Below, piece by piece: positions 1-5,658 of a stretch of 5,658 nucleotides of DNA. Source of the DNA: Bordetella parapertussis. GTDB lineage: Bacteria; Pseudomonadota; Gammaproteobacteria; Burkholderiales; Burkholderiaceae_D. The number at the start of each line of letters is the position of its first letter. Positions within the stretch are counted from its first letter, which is position 1. A program made the translations under genes and the position numbers. The notes beneath the pieces are model-generated. The model was not told the origin of the DNA and searched no databases. It saw only the letters and a program-made list of their open reading frames with translations. The stretch spans positions 1 through 5,658 of the forward strand of contig CAMBJI010000145.1 of the NCBI GenBank assembly GCA_945867725.1, in the 5' to 3' direction.

Positions 1-1376
1 GGCCACGGCATGGTGAACTGGTCACCACGCCGGACGAACTGATAGCGCCTCACCACGAACCAAATCGAGATCAGGATGTAGAACGCCATGATCGACAGCA
101 GCGAAGCCCCATAGCCGAGGTAGGTCGCGAAATACGTCGCCGCGCACAACAAACCAAGCAAAATGCAGGGGATGGGGTGGAATGGATGGACATAACCACG
201 GTTGATCGTACCCAGCGGCCACATGCGACGGAAGCGGACTACGTTGAACGACATGAAGGTATAGCCCAGCAGGCCGGACAAGATCGAGAAGGTGATCACT
301 TGATCGAGCAGTCCGGTAAAGGCAAACGACACCGCAATCGGGATCAGGAACAGGATAGCTCGATAGGGCGTGCGATAGCGTGGATGCACCGCGCCGAACC
401 ACTGCGGCATGTAACGATCACGCGACATTGAGAACCAGGCCCGCGACGCATCATTGATGCAGCCATTGGCCGAGGCCACTGCTGCGAAAATGGTGCCGAC
501 GAAAAGAATCACTTCCAGCTCGAGAATGCCGGTCAGGCGAGCTGCGTCGTATAGCGGTGTGATCGCTTGTCCGAGGTATTCCCACGGCATCAGTCCGGCG
601 CAGATATACCAGGTGAGCGTAGCGGCAATCAGCAGTGTGATCATGCCGCCCATGGTGCCGAGTGGTATCGAGCGACCGGGTGATCGTACTTCTTCGGCGG
701 CCTGACAGGTACCTTCAATACCGAGGTAGTACCACATCCCGAATTGCAGTGCCGCCAGCACCCCGATCCAGCCATAGGGTAGATCGGTCAGCATCTCACG
801 ATGACGCAGAATCGAGCCACCGGTACCAACACCCTCGACCGCGAAGAACAGCACGATGATCGCGACAAAAGCAAATGCGGTGATCACGAAATTCACGGTA
901 AGTGTCATGAACACGCCGCGATAGTTGAGCCAGGCCAGTACGGCAATGGTGAGCACCACGAAAGGCTTGGTATCCACCTCGGCACCATATTGCAGCGCTA
1001 TGGTCTTGATCAGATCACCCACCACAATCGCGTCGGATGCTTCCAGCATGGTGTAGGCCATCACAAGATAAAGCCCGACGTTGAATGCCATCAGCGGCCC
1101 GACAATGTGCTTGGCCTGTGTGTACTGCCCGCCAGCCGCTGCCACGGTGGAGGTAACTTCCGAATCGATCATCGCGACGCAGGTGTAGAGCAAGCCGATG
1201 ATCCAGCAGGCAATCAGCGAGCCGTAGGCGCCGCCTTTACCGACCGAGAAGTTCCATCCCATGTACTCGCCCACCAACACGATGCCGACACCAAGCGCCC
1301 ACACATGGATAGGCCCGAGTACCTTCAGTAGCGAATTTTTTTGCGGCGCCGAGGCCGTAATGCTTTGCGCTGTCAT
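1..1376 (-). CDS. APC-superfamily permease, ethanolamine/amino-acid (Eat-like) type, 3' end cut by window
   Basis: Reading the minus strand from the ATG at 1376 gives an open frame of 458 codons that leaves the left edge without a stop. It is strongly hydrophobic throughout, with about 12 likely membrane segments. It carries APC-type features: G-E-Y-M-G-W-N-F near residues 36-43 followed by a glycine-rich stretch (46-52), GGQYTQA at 82-88, and E-E-V-R-S-P-G-R-S-I-P at 228-238, which resembles the cytoplasmic E-E-x-x-x-P-x-x-x-I-P motif of Eat-type permeases. The family moves ethanolamine, amino acids or similar amines across the inner membrane by proton- or sodium-coupled transport or exchange. 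Eat-like permeases are usually about 450-480 aa, so only a short C-terminus should be missing. The start is supported by AAGGAG six bases upstream, overlapping the previous gene's stop. Its position after a glutamylamide ligase/glutamate synthase module suggests uptake of an amine or amino acid for that pathway. The substrate is inference; family assignment is firm. Confidence 0.9.
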   Translation of the reverse strand, partial: MTAQSITASAPQKNSLLKVLGPIHVWALGVGIVLVGEYMGWNFSVGKGGAYGSLIACWIIGLLYTCVAMIDSEVTSTVAAAGGQYTQAKHIVGPLMAFNVGLYLVMAYTMLEASDAIVVGDLIKTIALQYGAEVDTKPFVVLTIAVLAWLNYRGVFMTLTVNFVITAFAFVAIIVLFFAVEGVGTGGSILRHREMLTDLPYGWIGVLAALQFGMWYYLGIEGTCQAAEEVRSPGRSIPLGTMGGMITLLIAATLTWYICAGLMPWEYLGQAITPLYDAARLTGILELEVILFVGTIFAAVASANGCINDASRAWFSMSRDRYMPQWFGAVHPRYRTPYRAILFLIPIAVSFAFTGLLDQVITFSILSGLLGYTFMSFNVVRFRRMWPLGTINRGYVHPFHPIPCILLGLLCAATYFATYLGYGASLLSIMAFYILISIWFVVRRYQFVRRGDQFTMPW

Positions 1377-1389
1377 CCTCGTCTCCTTA
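1377..1389 (-). promoter_or_regulatory. Ribosome binding site of the permease, overlapping the stop of the 47-aa gene
   Basis: On the minus strand the sequence TAAGGAGACGAGG lies directly before the permease ATG. The AAGGAG core (1383-1388) shares its first two bases with the TAA stop of the preceding small gene and has a six-base spacer. Ribosomes finishing the small gene would sit on the permease initiation site, so translational coupling is likely. Confidence 0.75.
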
Positions 1390-1530
1390 TTCTTCTTCGC
1401 CTTCGCGTGAACTCGTCAGGAAGTCTTCGCCGTATTGCGAGCTAGTAAAGCGCGCATCAGCCAGCATCCATGCGAACAACACGATTGAGATAATCCACGC
1501 CGCGTACTCCAAAGCTGTCCAGAAACTCAT
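1387..1530 (-). CDS. 47-aa single-pass membrane protein, unknown family
   Basis: A short frame runs from ATG at 1530 to TAA at 1387. The protein begins MSFWTALEYAAWIISIVLFA, has one clear hydrophobic segment at about residues 5-25, then a short polar region and an acidic tail ending EGEEE. Support for it being real: a strong Shine-Dalgarno (GGGAGG, five bases before the ATG), a start one base after the TGA of the upstream gene, and a stop that overlaps the permease ribosome binding site. It exactly fills the space between the 130-aa gene and the permease. I do not recognise the family. Small single-pass proteins beside transporters are often accessory subunits that stabilise or regulate the transporter; applying that here is inference from position only. 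The start aromatic cluster (F3, W4, Y9, W12) would sit at the membrane face. Confidence 0.8.
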   Translation of the reverse strand: MSFWTALEYAAWIISIVLFAWMLADARFTSSQYGEDFLTSSREGEEE

Positions 1531-1531
1531 C

Positions 1532-1924
1532 TCAACCTCCCTCTGATTCGTCGAAGCGCTCGCGAATCACCTCGCGATACTCTTTTTCGGAGACTCGCAG
1601 CATGAACATAAAGTACCCGACGATCACCGCAATGGTCAGCAGCAGACTGATTGGCTCGATCGTGTAATCAAAGCGATTAGTGATCATCGGTGCCGCAGCT
1701 TCAACCTTCACACCCAGCTTCTCCCACTGCTCGACCATGGCCGGGGTTTGATTCAGCGATTCCCAAGTCGGCGCCGCTTTGTCGCCGGCCTTGGGCGGTT
1801 CGGCAGTCGCTTTAAACAACAGCGGAGCCAGTAGACTGGCGTACACCAGCACTAGTACCACCAAGCTGTCAAACATTTGGCCGACACCGCTTTGTACCGG
1901 CGGTTCATAGGGCTTATTCATCAT
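1532..1924 (-). CDS. 130-aa membrane protein with two TM helices and a roughly 50-aa extramembrane loop, unknown family
   Basis: The frame begins at ATG 1924, four bases inside the end of the previous gene (ATGA overlap), and ends at TGA 1532. A second ATG follows at once (1921); GGGAG lies four bases before the first and seven before the second, so either may be used. Two hydrophobic segments are visible, about residues 19-38 and 91-110, separated by a loop rich in Pro, Ala, Lys and Glu (41-90). The C-terminal tail is charged (KEYREVIRERFDESE), which by the positive-inside rule puts both ends in the cytoplasm and the loop in the periplasm. There is no cleavable signal peptide, lipobox or cysteine. 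I do not recognise the family. The last codons (GAG GGA GGT TGA) double as the Shine-Dalgarno of the next gene. Co-expression with the permease suggests an accessory or scaffold role in transport, which is inference. Confidence 0.87.
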   Translation of the reverse strand: MMNKPYEPPVQSGVGQMFDSLVVLVLVYASLLAPLLFKATAEPPKAGDKAAPTWESLNQTPAMVEQWEKLGVKVEAAAPMITNRFDYTIEPISLLLTIAVIVGYFMFMLRVSEKEYREVIRERFDESEGG

Positions 1925-2283
1925 GGCGCTCCCGGATCAGTGTCGACATGCGCCGGGCGCAGCGCGAGCTCGCGCAGGCGTTGGCGGTTCAGGTCGAGGT
2001 TACGAAGGTCTTGACCGTAGATGTGATCACGGTCTCCTCGGTAATGCGCCAGCATCGCCAATACCGAGCTGGTGTTGAACACCAGCAGCAATACGCCGGC
2101 AATCAGCAGCACCACGCCAATCGGTGAGCTGAGAAATCCGTGAGGTACCGCGATATAGGTGTAAATAAGACTGGCCCACAACACGGCGAGTATGAGCAGT
2201 GCGCTCCACCGGTCGCGGGAGTACATGGCTTCGGCCCGCTGCTGCATCTCGGGGTCGAGTGACGATTGATTGTGTTGATTCAT
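1921..2283 (-). CDS. 120-aa membrane protein with two TM helices, unknown family
   Basis: The frame starts at ATG 2283 with a strong Shine-Dalgarno (GGAGGA, seven-base spacer) and ends in the ATGA overlap with the next gene. The N-terminus (1-26) is polar, with Gln, Glu and Arg. Two hydrophobic helices follow at about 27-46 and 53-78, joined by a tight turn near residues 47-52 (PHGFLS). The C-terminal 40 residues are soluble, rich in Arg, Asp and Leu (DLRNLDLNRQRLRELALR), and probably form an amphipathic helix in the cytoplasm. I see no catalytic motif and do not recognise the family. It is the first gene of the small-membrane-protein/permease block and follows the intergenic region that probably holds the block's promoter. 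A role as permease partner or assembly factor is inferred from linkage only. Confidence 0.87.
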   Translation of the reverse strand: MNQHNQSSLDPEMQQRAEAMYSRDRWSALLILAVLWASLIYTYIAVPHGFLSSPIGVVLLIAGVLLLVFNTSSVLAMLAHYRGDRDHIYGQDLRNLDLNRQRLRELALRPAHVDTDPGAP

Positions 2284-2456
2284 CTGCTTCTCCTCCAGAT
2301 GGTTCTTAGGTTTTTTCAGGCATGCATGAAACGCGGCCAGCCTTCTGCGAGGCGTTTGCCGTTGAAGCTGCCAATCTCATTTCGTGGACTGTGATTAGTC
2401 CGATAAATATTTATGTACAGAAATAATAAACCAGCCTACTCGTGTTGGGAAACGAT
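2284..2456 (-). promoter_or_regulatory. Intergenic region between synthase and permease blocks, candidate promoter/operator
   Basis: This 173-bp gap is the only sizeable non-coding stretch in the window. Its half next to mgsC is clearly AT-richer than the flanking genes, with a perfect 12-bp palindrome ATAAATATTTAT at 2403-2414. Beside it is a small inverted repeat, GGACT/AGTCC with a six-base loop, at 2386-2401. No hairpin followed by a T-run is visible on the minus strand, so read-through from mgsC is possible. AT-richness and palindromy are typical of a promoter with an operator, but I find no good -35/-10 pair and no exact sigma-54 site. The exact elements are unassigned. Confidence 0.35.
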
Positions 2457-3812
2457 TTATCGCCCCGGTATCCAGTTGGTTCCAGCCAGCGGTATCCCCG
2501 CCATCGCGGCCGCCTCGAGGGTCAGTGCGACCAGGTCTTCACGCTCGAGGTGATGCACGTTTTGCTTGCCGCAGGCGCGCGCGATGGTGGTTAGCTCCAT
2601 GTTCAAGGTTTTCAAATAGTTACGTACGCGCTTGGCGCCGACGGCAGGTTCCAGTCGCTGCTCGAGCTCCGCGTCTTGTGTGGTCACGCCCACCGGGCAC
2701 TTACCGGTATGGCAGTGATGGCAATAGCCGGGTGCGGTGCCGATCGCGTCATAGGCATCCAGCGCAGAATGGTGCTGCCCGTCGCGCACATAACTTTCCG
2801 AGTTGCAGCCGAGCGCAAACAGCATACCTTGGCCAATTGCGACCGCGTCAGCGCCCATTGCCAGTGCTTTGGCAACATCAGCGCCGGTGCGAATGCCACC
2901 TGAAACAATCAGTTGCACCGTGCCCTTCATATTGAGATCTTCCAGCGCCTCGACCGCTTGCCGCACCGCGGCCAGGGTCGGGATGCCGACGTGCTCGATG
3001 AAGCAGGTTTGGGTGGCAGCGGTGCCGCCTTGCATGCCATCGACCACCACTACGTCAGCGCCGGAGTGGACTGCCAGCTTTACGTCATGGAAGGTACGGG
3101 TAGCACCGACTTTCACATACACCGGCTTTTCCCAGTCGGTCATTTCGCGTAGCTCAAGAATCTTGATCGCGAGATCATCAGGACCGGTCCAGTCGGGGTG
3201 ACGACACGCCGAGCGTTGATCAACGCCTTGCGGCAGAGTGCGCATGCTTGCAACGCGCGGATTTACTTTTTGTCCGAGCAGCATGCCGCCACCACCGGGT
3301 TTCGCACCTTGGCCAATCACGACTTCAATCGCATCTGCCTTGCGCAAATCATCCGGGTTGAAGCCATAGCGCGAGGGCAGACACTGATACACCAGTGTTT
3401 TGGATGAGCCGCGCTCTTCTTGCGTCATGCCACCGTCACCGGTGGTGGTGCTGGTGCCCATCTCAGTCGCGGCGCGACCGAGGGCTTCTTTCACATTCGC
3501 TGACAATGCACCGAAGCTCATGCCGGTAATGGTGATTGGAATGTCGAGCTCGATTGGTTTCTTCGCAAAGCGTGTGCCGAGCACGGTTTTGGTAGAGCAT
3601 TTTTCGCGATAGCCTTCCAGTGGATAGCGCGATAGTGAACCTGCTAAAAAAAGCAGGTCATCAAAATGCGGTACGCGGCGCTTGGCACCGAGACCACGGA
3701 TTTCATACAAGCCATGCGCCGCGGCATTTTGAATGTAGTCGATCACGTTGCGGTCGAAGCTGGCCGATTCCTCAGTTGAGCGACGTTTGAATTGAACGGG
3801 TTTCGTATCCAT
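2457..3812 (-). CDS. mgsC: FMN-binding glutamate synthase core subunit (MgsC/GlxD-like)
   Basis: This 451-aa protein matches the FMN-binding synthase domain of glutamate synthase as a stand-alone chain. Visible motifs, in order: PITITGMSFGALS (92-104), TGDGGM (124-129), GQGAKPGGGGMLLGQKV (167-183), KVGATRT (234-240), VVVVDGMQGGTAAT (254-267) and a phosphate-binding VSGGIRTGADVAKALAMGADAV (303-324) typical of FMN beta/alpha barrels. Cys364, Cys367 and Cys372 form the probable Fe-S cluster site. In methylotrophs, MgsC with MgsA and MgsB makes N-methylglutamate from a glutamate-derived amide or amine; GltB-type relatives make glutamate from 2-oxoglutarate. The start at 3812 has AGGAAG six bases upstream and follows mgsB by 25 bp. 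The frame is open upstream to 3917, but that 35-residue extension overlaps mgsB, has no family motif and is unlikely. The protein is probably cytoplasmic. Family is certain; the acceptor and amine specificity are not shown by sequence. Confidence 0.93.
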   Translation of the reverse strand: MDTKPVQFKRRSTEESASFDRNVIDYIQNAAAHGLYEIRGLGAKRRVPHFDDLLFLAGSLSRYPLEGYREKCSTKTVLGTRFAKKPIELDIPITITGMSFGALSANVKEALGRAATEMGTSTTTGDGGMTQEERGSSKTLVYQCLPSRYGFNPDDLRKADAIEVVIGQGAKPGGGGMLLGQKVNPRVASMRTLPQGVDQRSACRHPDWTGPDDLAIKILELREMTDWEKPVYVKVGATRTFHDVKLAVHSGADVVVVDGMQGGTAATQTCFIEHVGIPTLAAVRQAVEALEDLNMKGTVQLIVSGGIRTGADVAKALAMGADAVAIGQGMLFALGCNSESYVRDGQHHSALDAYDAIGTAPGYCHHCHTGKCPVGVTTQDAELEQRLEPAVGAKRVRNYLKTLNMELTTIARACGKQNVHHLEREDLVALTLEAAAMAGIPLAGTNWIPGR

Positions 3813-3837
3813 GAAGGTCTTCCTGCCGGCGTGCGGC

Positions 3838-4527
3838 TTAATATTCCTGATTAGCGTCAGCGTTCCAGTGATAGAGGCTGCGCGCAGACGCAACTCGCTT
3901 GAACGAGGCTGGATCATGTTGCAAGCCCGCTTCGCGCAGCAGCTCAGCTACTACGGTGCGGTCCTCATCGGTCATCGGTTCAAAGCGTGCATCCGCACCG
4001 AGCGACTTGGCTTCGCCGCGCAGATAGATCACCGCTTCGTACAACGAATCGCCAAGTGCGTCACCAGCATTACCGCAAATCACCATGCGACCGGCTTGCG
4101 CCATGAAGCCGGAGAAGCTACCGACCGAGCCACCGACCACGATGTCGCCACCTTTAAGCGATATACCGCAGCGCAGACCTGCGTCACCATCGATCACCAG
4201 CAGGCCACCGTGCGCAGTAGCGCCGGCACCATTCGACGCGAAGCCTTTAACATGGACACGACCGCTCATCATGTTTTCAGCGACACCAGTACCCGCACTG
4301 CCGTGTACGATGACAGTCGCTTTTTTGTTCATGCCGGCGGCGTAGTAGCCAGCATGACCATGAATCTCAACTGTGACGGGTTCATCAAGCCCGACCGCGA
4401 TGCTATGCGCGCCATCTGGATTTAGCACCTCGATATGACGTTGATCATCCGCTTGCAATTGTTTGTGCAAAAATTGATTCACTTCGCGCAATGGTGTACT
4501 GGCGAGGTCGAAGCTTACACGTTCCAT
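3838..4527 (-). CDS. mgsB: GXGXG beta-helix subunit of glutamate/N-methylglutamate synthase (MgsB/GlxC-like)
   Basis: This 229-aa protein corresponds to the C-terminal GXGXG domain of the glutamate synthase large chain, encoded as a separate gene. From about residue 52 to 172 it shows the repeated glycine pattern of a right-handed beta-helix: EIHGHAGYYAAGM, VIVHGSAGTGVAENM, VHVKGFASNGAGATAHGG, VIDGDAGLRCGISLKGG, VVGGSVGSFSGFM and VICGNAGDALGDSL. The domain is structural, holding the amidotransferase and FMN-core units in position for ammonia channelling. The first 50 residues are a helical lead and the last 50 a charged helical tail (TDEDRTVVAELLREAG), as usual for GlxC/MgsB proteins of this length. 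The ATG lies 13 bp inside the end of mgsA, with GAGGAG eight bases upstream, so translation is probably coupled to mgsA. It has no catalytic residues of its own. Confidence 0.93.
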   Translation of the reverse strand: MERVSFDLASTPLREVNQFLHKQLQADDQRHIEVLNPDGAHSIAVGLDEPVTVEIHGHAGYYAAGMNKKATVIVHGSAGTGVAENMMSGRVHVKGFASNGAGATAHGGLLVIDGDAGLRCGISLKGGDIVVGGSVGSFSGFMAQAGRMVICGNAGDALGDSLYEAVIYLRGEAKSLGADARFEPMTDEDRTVVAELLREAGLQHDPASFKRVASARSLYHWNADANQEY

Positions 4528-5423
4528 ACGTACATCTCCTCTGGCGCTGGCTCGAATACTTTGGCGTTTTTTACATCAGGCAGATGAGCCAATGAGCGGA
4601 ACTCACTGGCGATAGCGACATAGTCATCGGTCTCAGCGACGACTGCTGGCTTGCAAGCGAATGGATCGCGAATCAGCGCCAGCTTGTCGGGCGTACCCAT
4701 CAAGAAGGTAAAGAAACCATCCAGTTCTTCGAAGCCGGCGTGTAGCGCAGTCTCCAAATCATCGCCTTCCCGCAAGCGCCACTCCAGAAAACGACAGGCC
4801 GCTTCGGTGTCGTTGTCGGTATCGAAGTGAATGCCGTGCGACTCCAGCTTGCGACGCAAACCATACGGGTTTGACAGGGAGCCGTTATGTACTAGGCAGA
4901 AATCTTCACCCGCAGTGAATGGGTGCGCACGATCCGGTGTCACTGCTGACTCGGTCGCCATACGGGTATGGCCGACTAAATGCGAACCGGTGAGTGATGC
5001 GAAGTCGTAGCGGTTCGATACCATCGATGGTGTGCCGATATCCTTGTACAGATCAATGGTCTGACCTGTCGAGAGAATATGTAGCAGTGGGTAATGCTCG
5101 TGCAGCCACTTCTTGACGATGTCGGGCGATACCTCGAAAGTCAGCACGGCATGGTTGTGCTTGATATCGATTTTCGATGGCACACCGAGATGCTCTTTTA
5201 ATCCGTGCGTCAAGCCATGCCAATCGAAATCGGCGCCGGCCTCGGTCAGACCTGAATACAAACTGAGCTTGCGCGCCGTGCCCTTCAGCGGATCGGCAAA
5301 TACGGCCAACCCGGCAGAGTCCGGGCCGCGACCGGTCATGCCGATCAGCATGGGCACCATCAACTTGCCGAGTTGCTCTCTGAGTGCCGGCTTCTTCACC
5401 AGCAGTCCCACGATTCCACACAT
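4515..5423 (-). CDS. mgsA: Class II glutamine amidotransferase subunit of glutamate/N-methylglutamate synthase (MgsA/GlxB-like)
   Basis: The chosen start at 5423 gives MCGIVG, so removal of Met leaves Cys2 as the N-terminal nucleophile that hydrolyses glutamine or a gamma-glutamylamide. The Ntn-hydrolase motifs are intact: RGPDSAG (32-38), GHTRMAT (151-157), HNGSLSN (179-185), DTDNDTEA (201-208) and RDPFACKP (252-259). AAGGAG sits eight bases before this ATG. An in-frame ATG at 5489 would add 22 residues, bury the nucleophile and overlap the previous gene, so it is rejected unless a propeptide is processed. At 302 aa the length fits stand-alone GlxB/MgsA proteins. Residues 80-135, between the nucleophile region and GHTRMAT, form a long segment rich in charged and aromatic residues. 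The gene follows the glutamine synthetase-like gene by 22 bp and overlaps mgsB by 13 bp. Whether the donor is glutamine or gamma-glutamylmethylamide cannot be read from these motifs. Confidence 0.93.
   Translation of the reverse strand: MCGIVGLLVKKPALREQLGKLMVPMLIGMTGRGPDSAGLAVFADPLKGTARKLSLYSGLTEAGADFDWHGLTHGLKEHLGVPSKIDIKHNHAVLTFEVSPDIVKKWLHEHYPLLHILSTGQTIDLYKDIGTPSMVSNRYDFASLTGSHLVGHTRMATESAVTPDRAHPFTAGEDFCLVHNGSLSNPYGLRRKLESHGIHFDTDNDTEAACRFLEWRLREGDDLETALHAGFEELDGFFTFLMGTPDKLALIRDPFACKPAVVAETDDYVAIASEFRSLAHLPDVKNAKVFEPAPEEMYVWNV
4528..4541 (-). promoter_or_regulatory. mgsB ribosome binding site inside the mgsA coding end
   Basis: GAGGAG at 4536-4541 on the minus strand lies within the last codons of mgsA (Pro-Glu-Glu-Met), eight bases before the mgsB ATG at 4527. 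The two frames overlap for 13 bp. This fixes the mgsB start and implies coupled translation, fitting a fixed subunit ratio. Confidence 0.75.
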
Positions 5424-5437
5424 GATGTTTTCTCCTT
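5424..5437 (-). promoter_or_regulatory. mgsA ribosome binding site that decides the MCGIVG start
   Basis: AAGGAG at 5432-5437 on the minus strand stands eight bases before the ATG at 5423, in the 22-bp gap after the glutamine synthetase-like gene. It supports the start that leaves the catalytic cysteine at position 2 over the upstream in-frame ATG at 5489. Confidence 0.8.
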
Positions 5438-5445
5438 GGTTCAGT

Positions 5446-5658
5446 TCAAAAGAACTGAAGGTACTGATCCACTTCCCAGTCTGAGACATGACGCATGTAC
5501 TCCACCCACTCCATGCGTTTTAGCTCAAGGAAGTCGTTTGCCAGCGGTCCGAGTGCGCCTTTGATAACTTCGTCCTTCTCGAGAGCATCGAGCGCTTCGT
5601 TCAAGTTCTGTGGCAGCAGTCGTATGCCTTGCTTACGTAGTTGTGCCTGGCTCATCTC
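5446..5658 (-). CDS. glnT: C-terminal end of type III glutamine synthetase / gamma-glutamylmethylamide synthetase-like protein (GlnT/GmaS)
   Basis: Only the last 70 codons are present; the gene enters from the right edge and ends at TGA 5446. The fragment has the typical tail of glutamine synthetases of the type III (GlnT) group: [20 protein letters not shown], in which residues before the end form the LP-x-x-L-x-EAL-x-x-LE-x-D pattern, then a charged helix and a final [10 protein letters not shown], close to the usual W-E-x-x-x-Y-L-x-x-F ending. The family joins an amine to the gamma-carboxyl of glutamate using ATP: ammonia for glutamine synthetase, methylamine for GmaS. GmaS and GlnT are close relatives and the substrate-determining residues lie outside the window. 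Position directly before the A-B-C synthase genes matches both gmaS-mgsABC and glx-glnT clusters. The methionine at 5655 is internal, not the start. Confidence 0.88.
   Translation of the reverse strand, partial: EMSQAQLRKQGIRLLPQNLNEALDALEKDEVIKGALGPLANDFLELKRMEWVEYMRHVSDWEVDQYLQFF

Noticed and set aside
22..402. A 126-codon minus-strand frame at the left edge.
   Set aside because: It is in a different frame from the permease, which is continuous through the same bases with typical APC sequence.
801..1331. A 176-codon plus-strand open frame rich in His, Asp and Arg.
   Set aside because: It lies antisense to the permease, and its odd composition is what complementary reading of membrane-protein codons produces.
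2323..2375. Possible sigma-54 promoters (TGGCAG... and TGGCCG...TTTCATGCA on the minus strand), attractive for nitrogen control.
   Set aside because: In both, the GG-to-GC distance is 11 bases rather than the required 10, and the -12 half is poor.
2306..2380. A 24-aa minus-strand frame (starts MRLAAS) in the intergenic gap, considered as a leader peptide.
   Set aside because: It has no Shine-Dalgarno and no regulatory codon run or attenuator hairpin after it.
2386..2401. The GGACT/AGTCC hairpin as a terminator after mgsC.
   Set aside because: The stem is only 5 bp and no T-run follows it on the minus strand.
3813..3917. A 35-residue N-terminal extension of the FMN synthase subunit from an ATG at 3917.
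   Set aside because: It overlaps the end of mgsB by about 80 bp and has no family motif, while the ATG at 3812 has a good Shine-Dalgarno and gives the expected length.
3811..4425. A 204-codon plus-strand open frame opposite mgsB.
   Set aside because: It lies antisense to a clearly recognised GXGXG protein and its translation shows no domain or coherent composition; it is a shadow frame.
5424..5489. An upstream in-frame start for the amidotransferase at 5489.
   Set aside because: It would place the catalytic cysteine at residue 24, overlaps the glutamine synthetase-like gene, and the ATG at 5423 has its own AAGGAG.

Overview
All supported genes lie on the minus strand, so the window reads from its right end to its left end. 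Base composition is moderately GC-rich, genes are tightly packed and most have good Shine-Dalgarno sequences. This fits a proteobacterium, probably gamma, beta or alpha; nothing here fixes the taxon. I see no mobile element, CRISPR array, tRNA or rRNA.

Right half (5658 to 2457): a four-gene amine/glutamate module. It starts with the last 70 codons of a type III glutamine synthetase-like gene (GlnT/GmaS family). Next come three genes that are separate-chain homologues of the domains of glutamate synthase: a class II glutamine amidotransferase (MgsA/GlxB-like, 302 aa), a GXGXG beta-helix protein (MgsB/GlxC-like, 229 aa) and an FMN/Fe-S glutamate synthase core (MgsC/GlxD-like, 451 aa). The order glnT/gmaS-A-B-C is that of methylamine (N-methylglutamate pathway) clusters and of the rhizobial glxBCD-glnT cluster. 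By homology, the ligase would attach an amine to glutamate and the three-subunit synthase would transfer or release it. N-methylglutamate dehydrogenase genes (mgdABCD) are not in the window, so the true amine substrate is open.

Middle (2456 to 2284): a 173-bp AT-richer gap with a 12-bp perfect palindrome and no convincing terminator. It probably carries a promoter or operator for the next block.

Left half (2283 to 1): a tightly coupled four-gene membrane block. Three small membrane proteins (120, 130 and 47 aa) precede an APC-superfamily permease of the ethanolamine/amino-acid (Eat-like) type, which runs off the left edge. The spacings (ATGA overlap, 1-nt gap, 10-nt gap with the ribosome binding site overlapping the previous stop) imply co-expression and perhaps a physical complex. 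I do not recognise the three small proteins. They are the most novel part of the window: a possible multi-subunit APC transporter that brings in the amine or amino acid used by the neighbouring synthase module.
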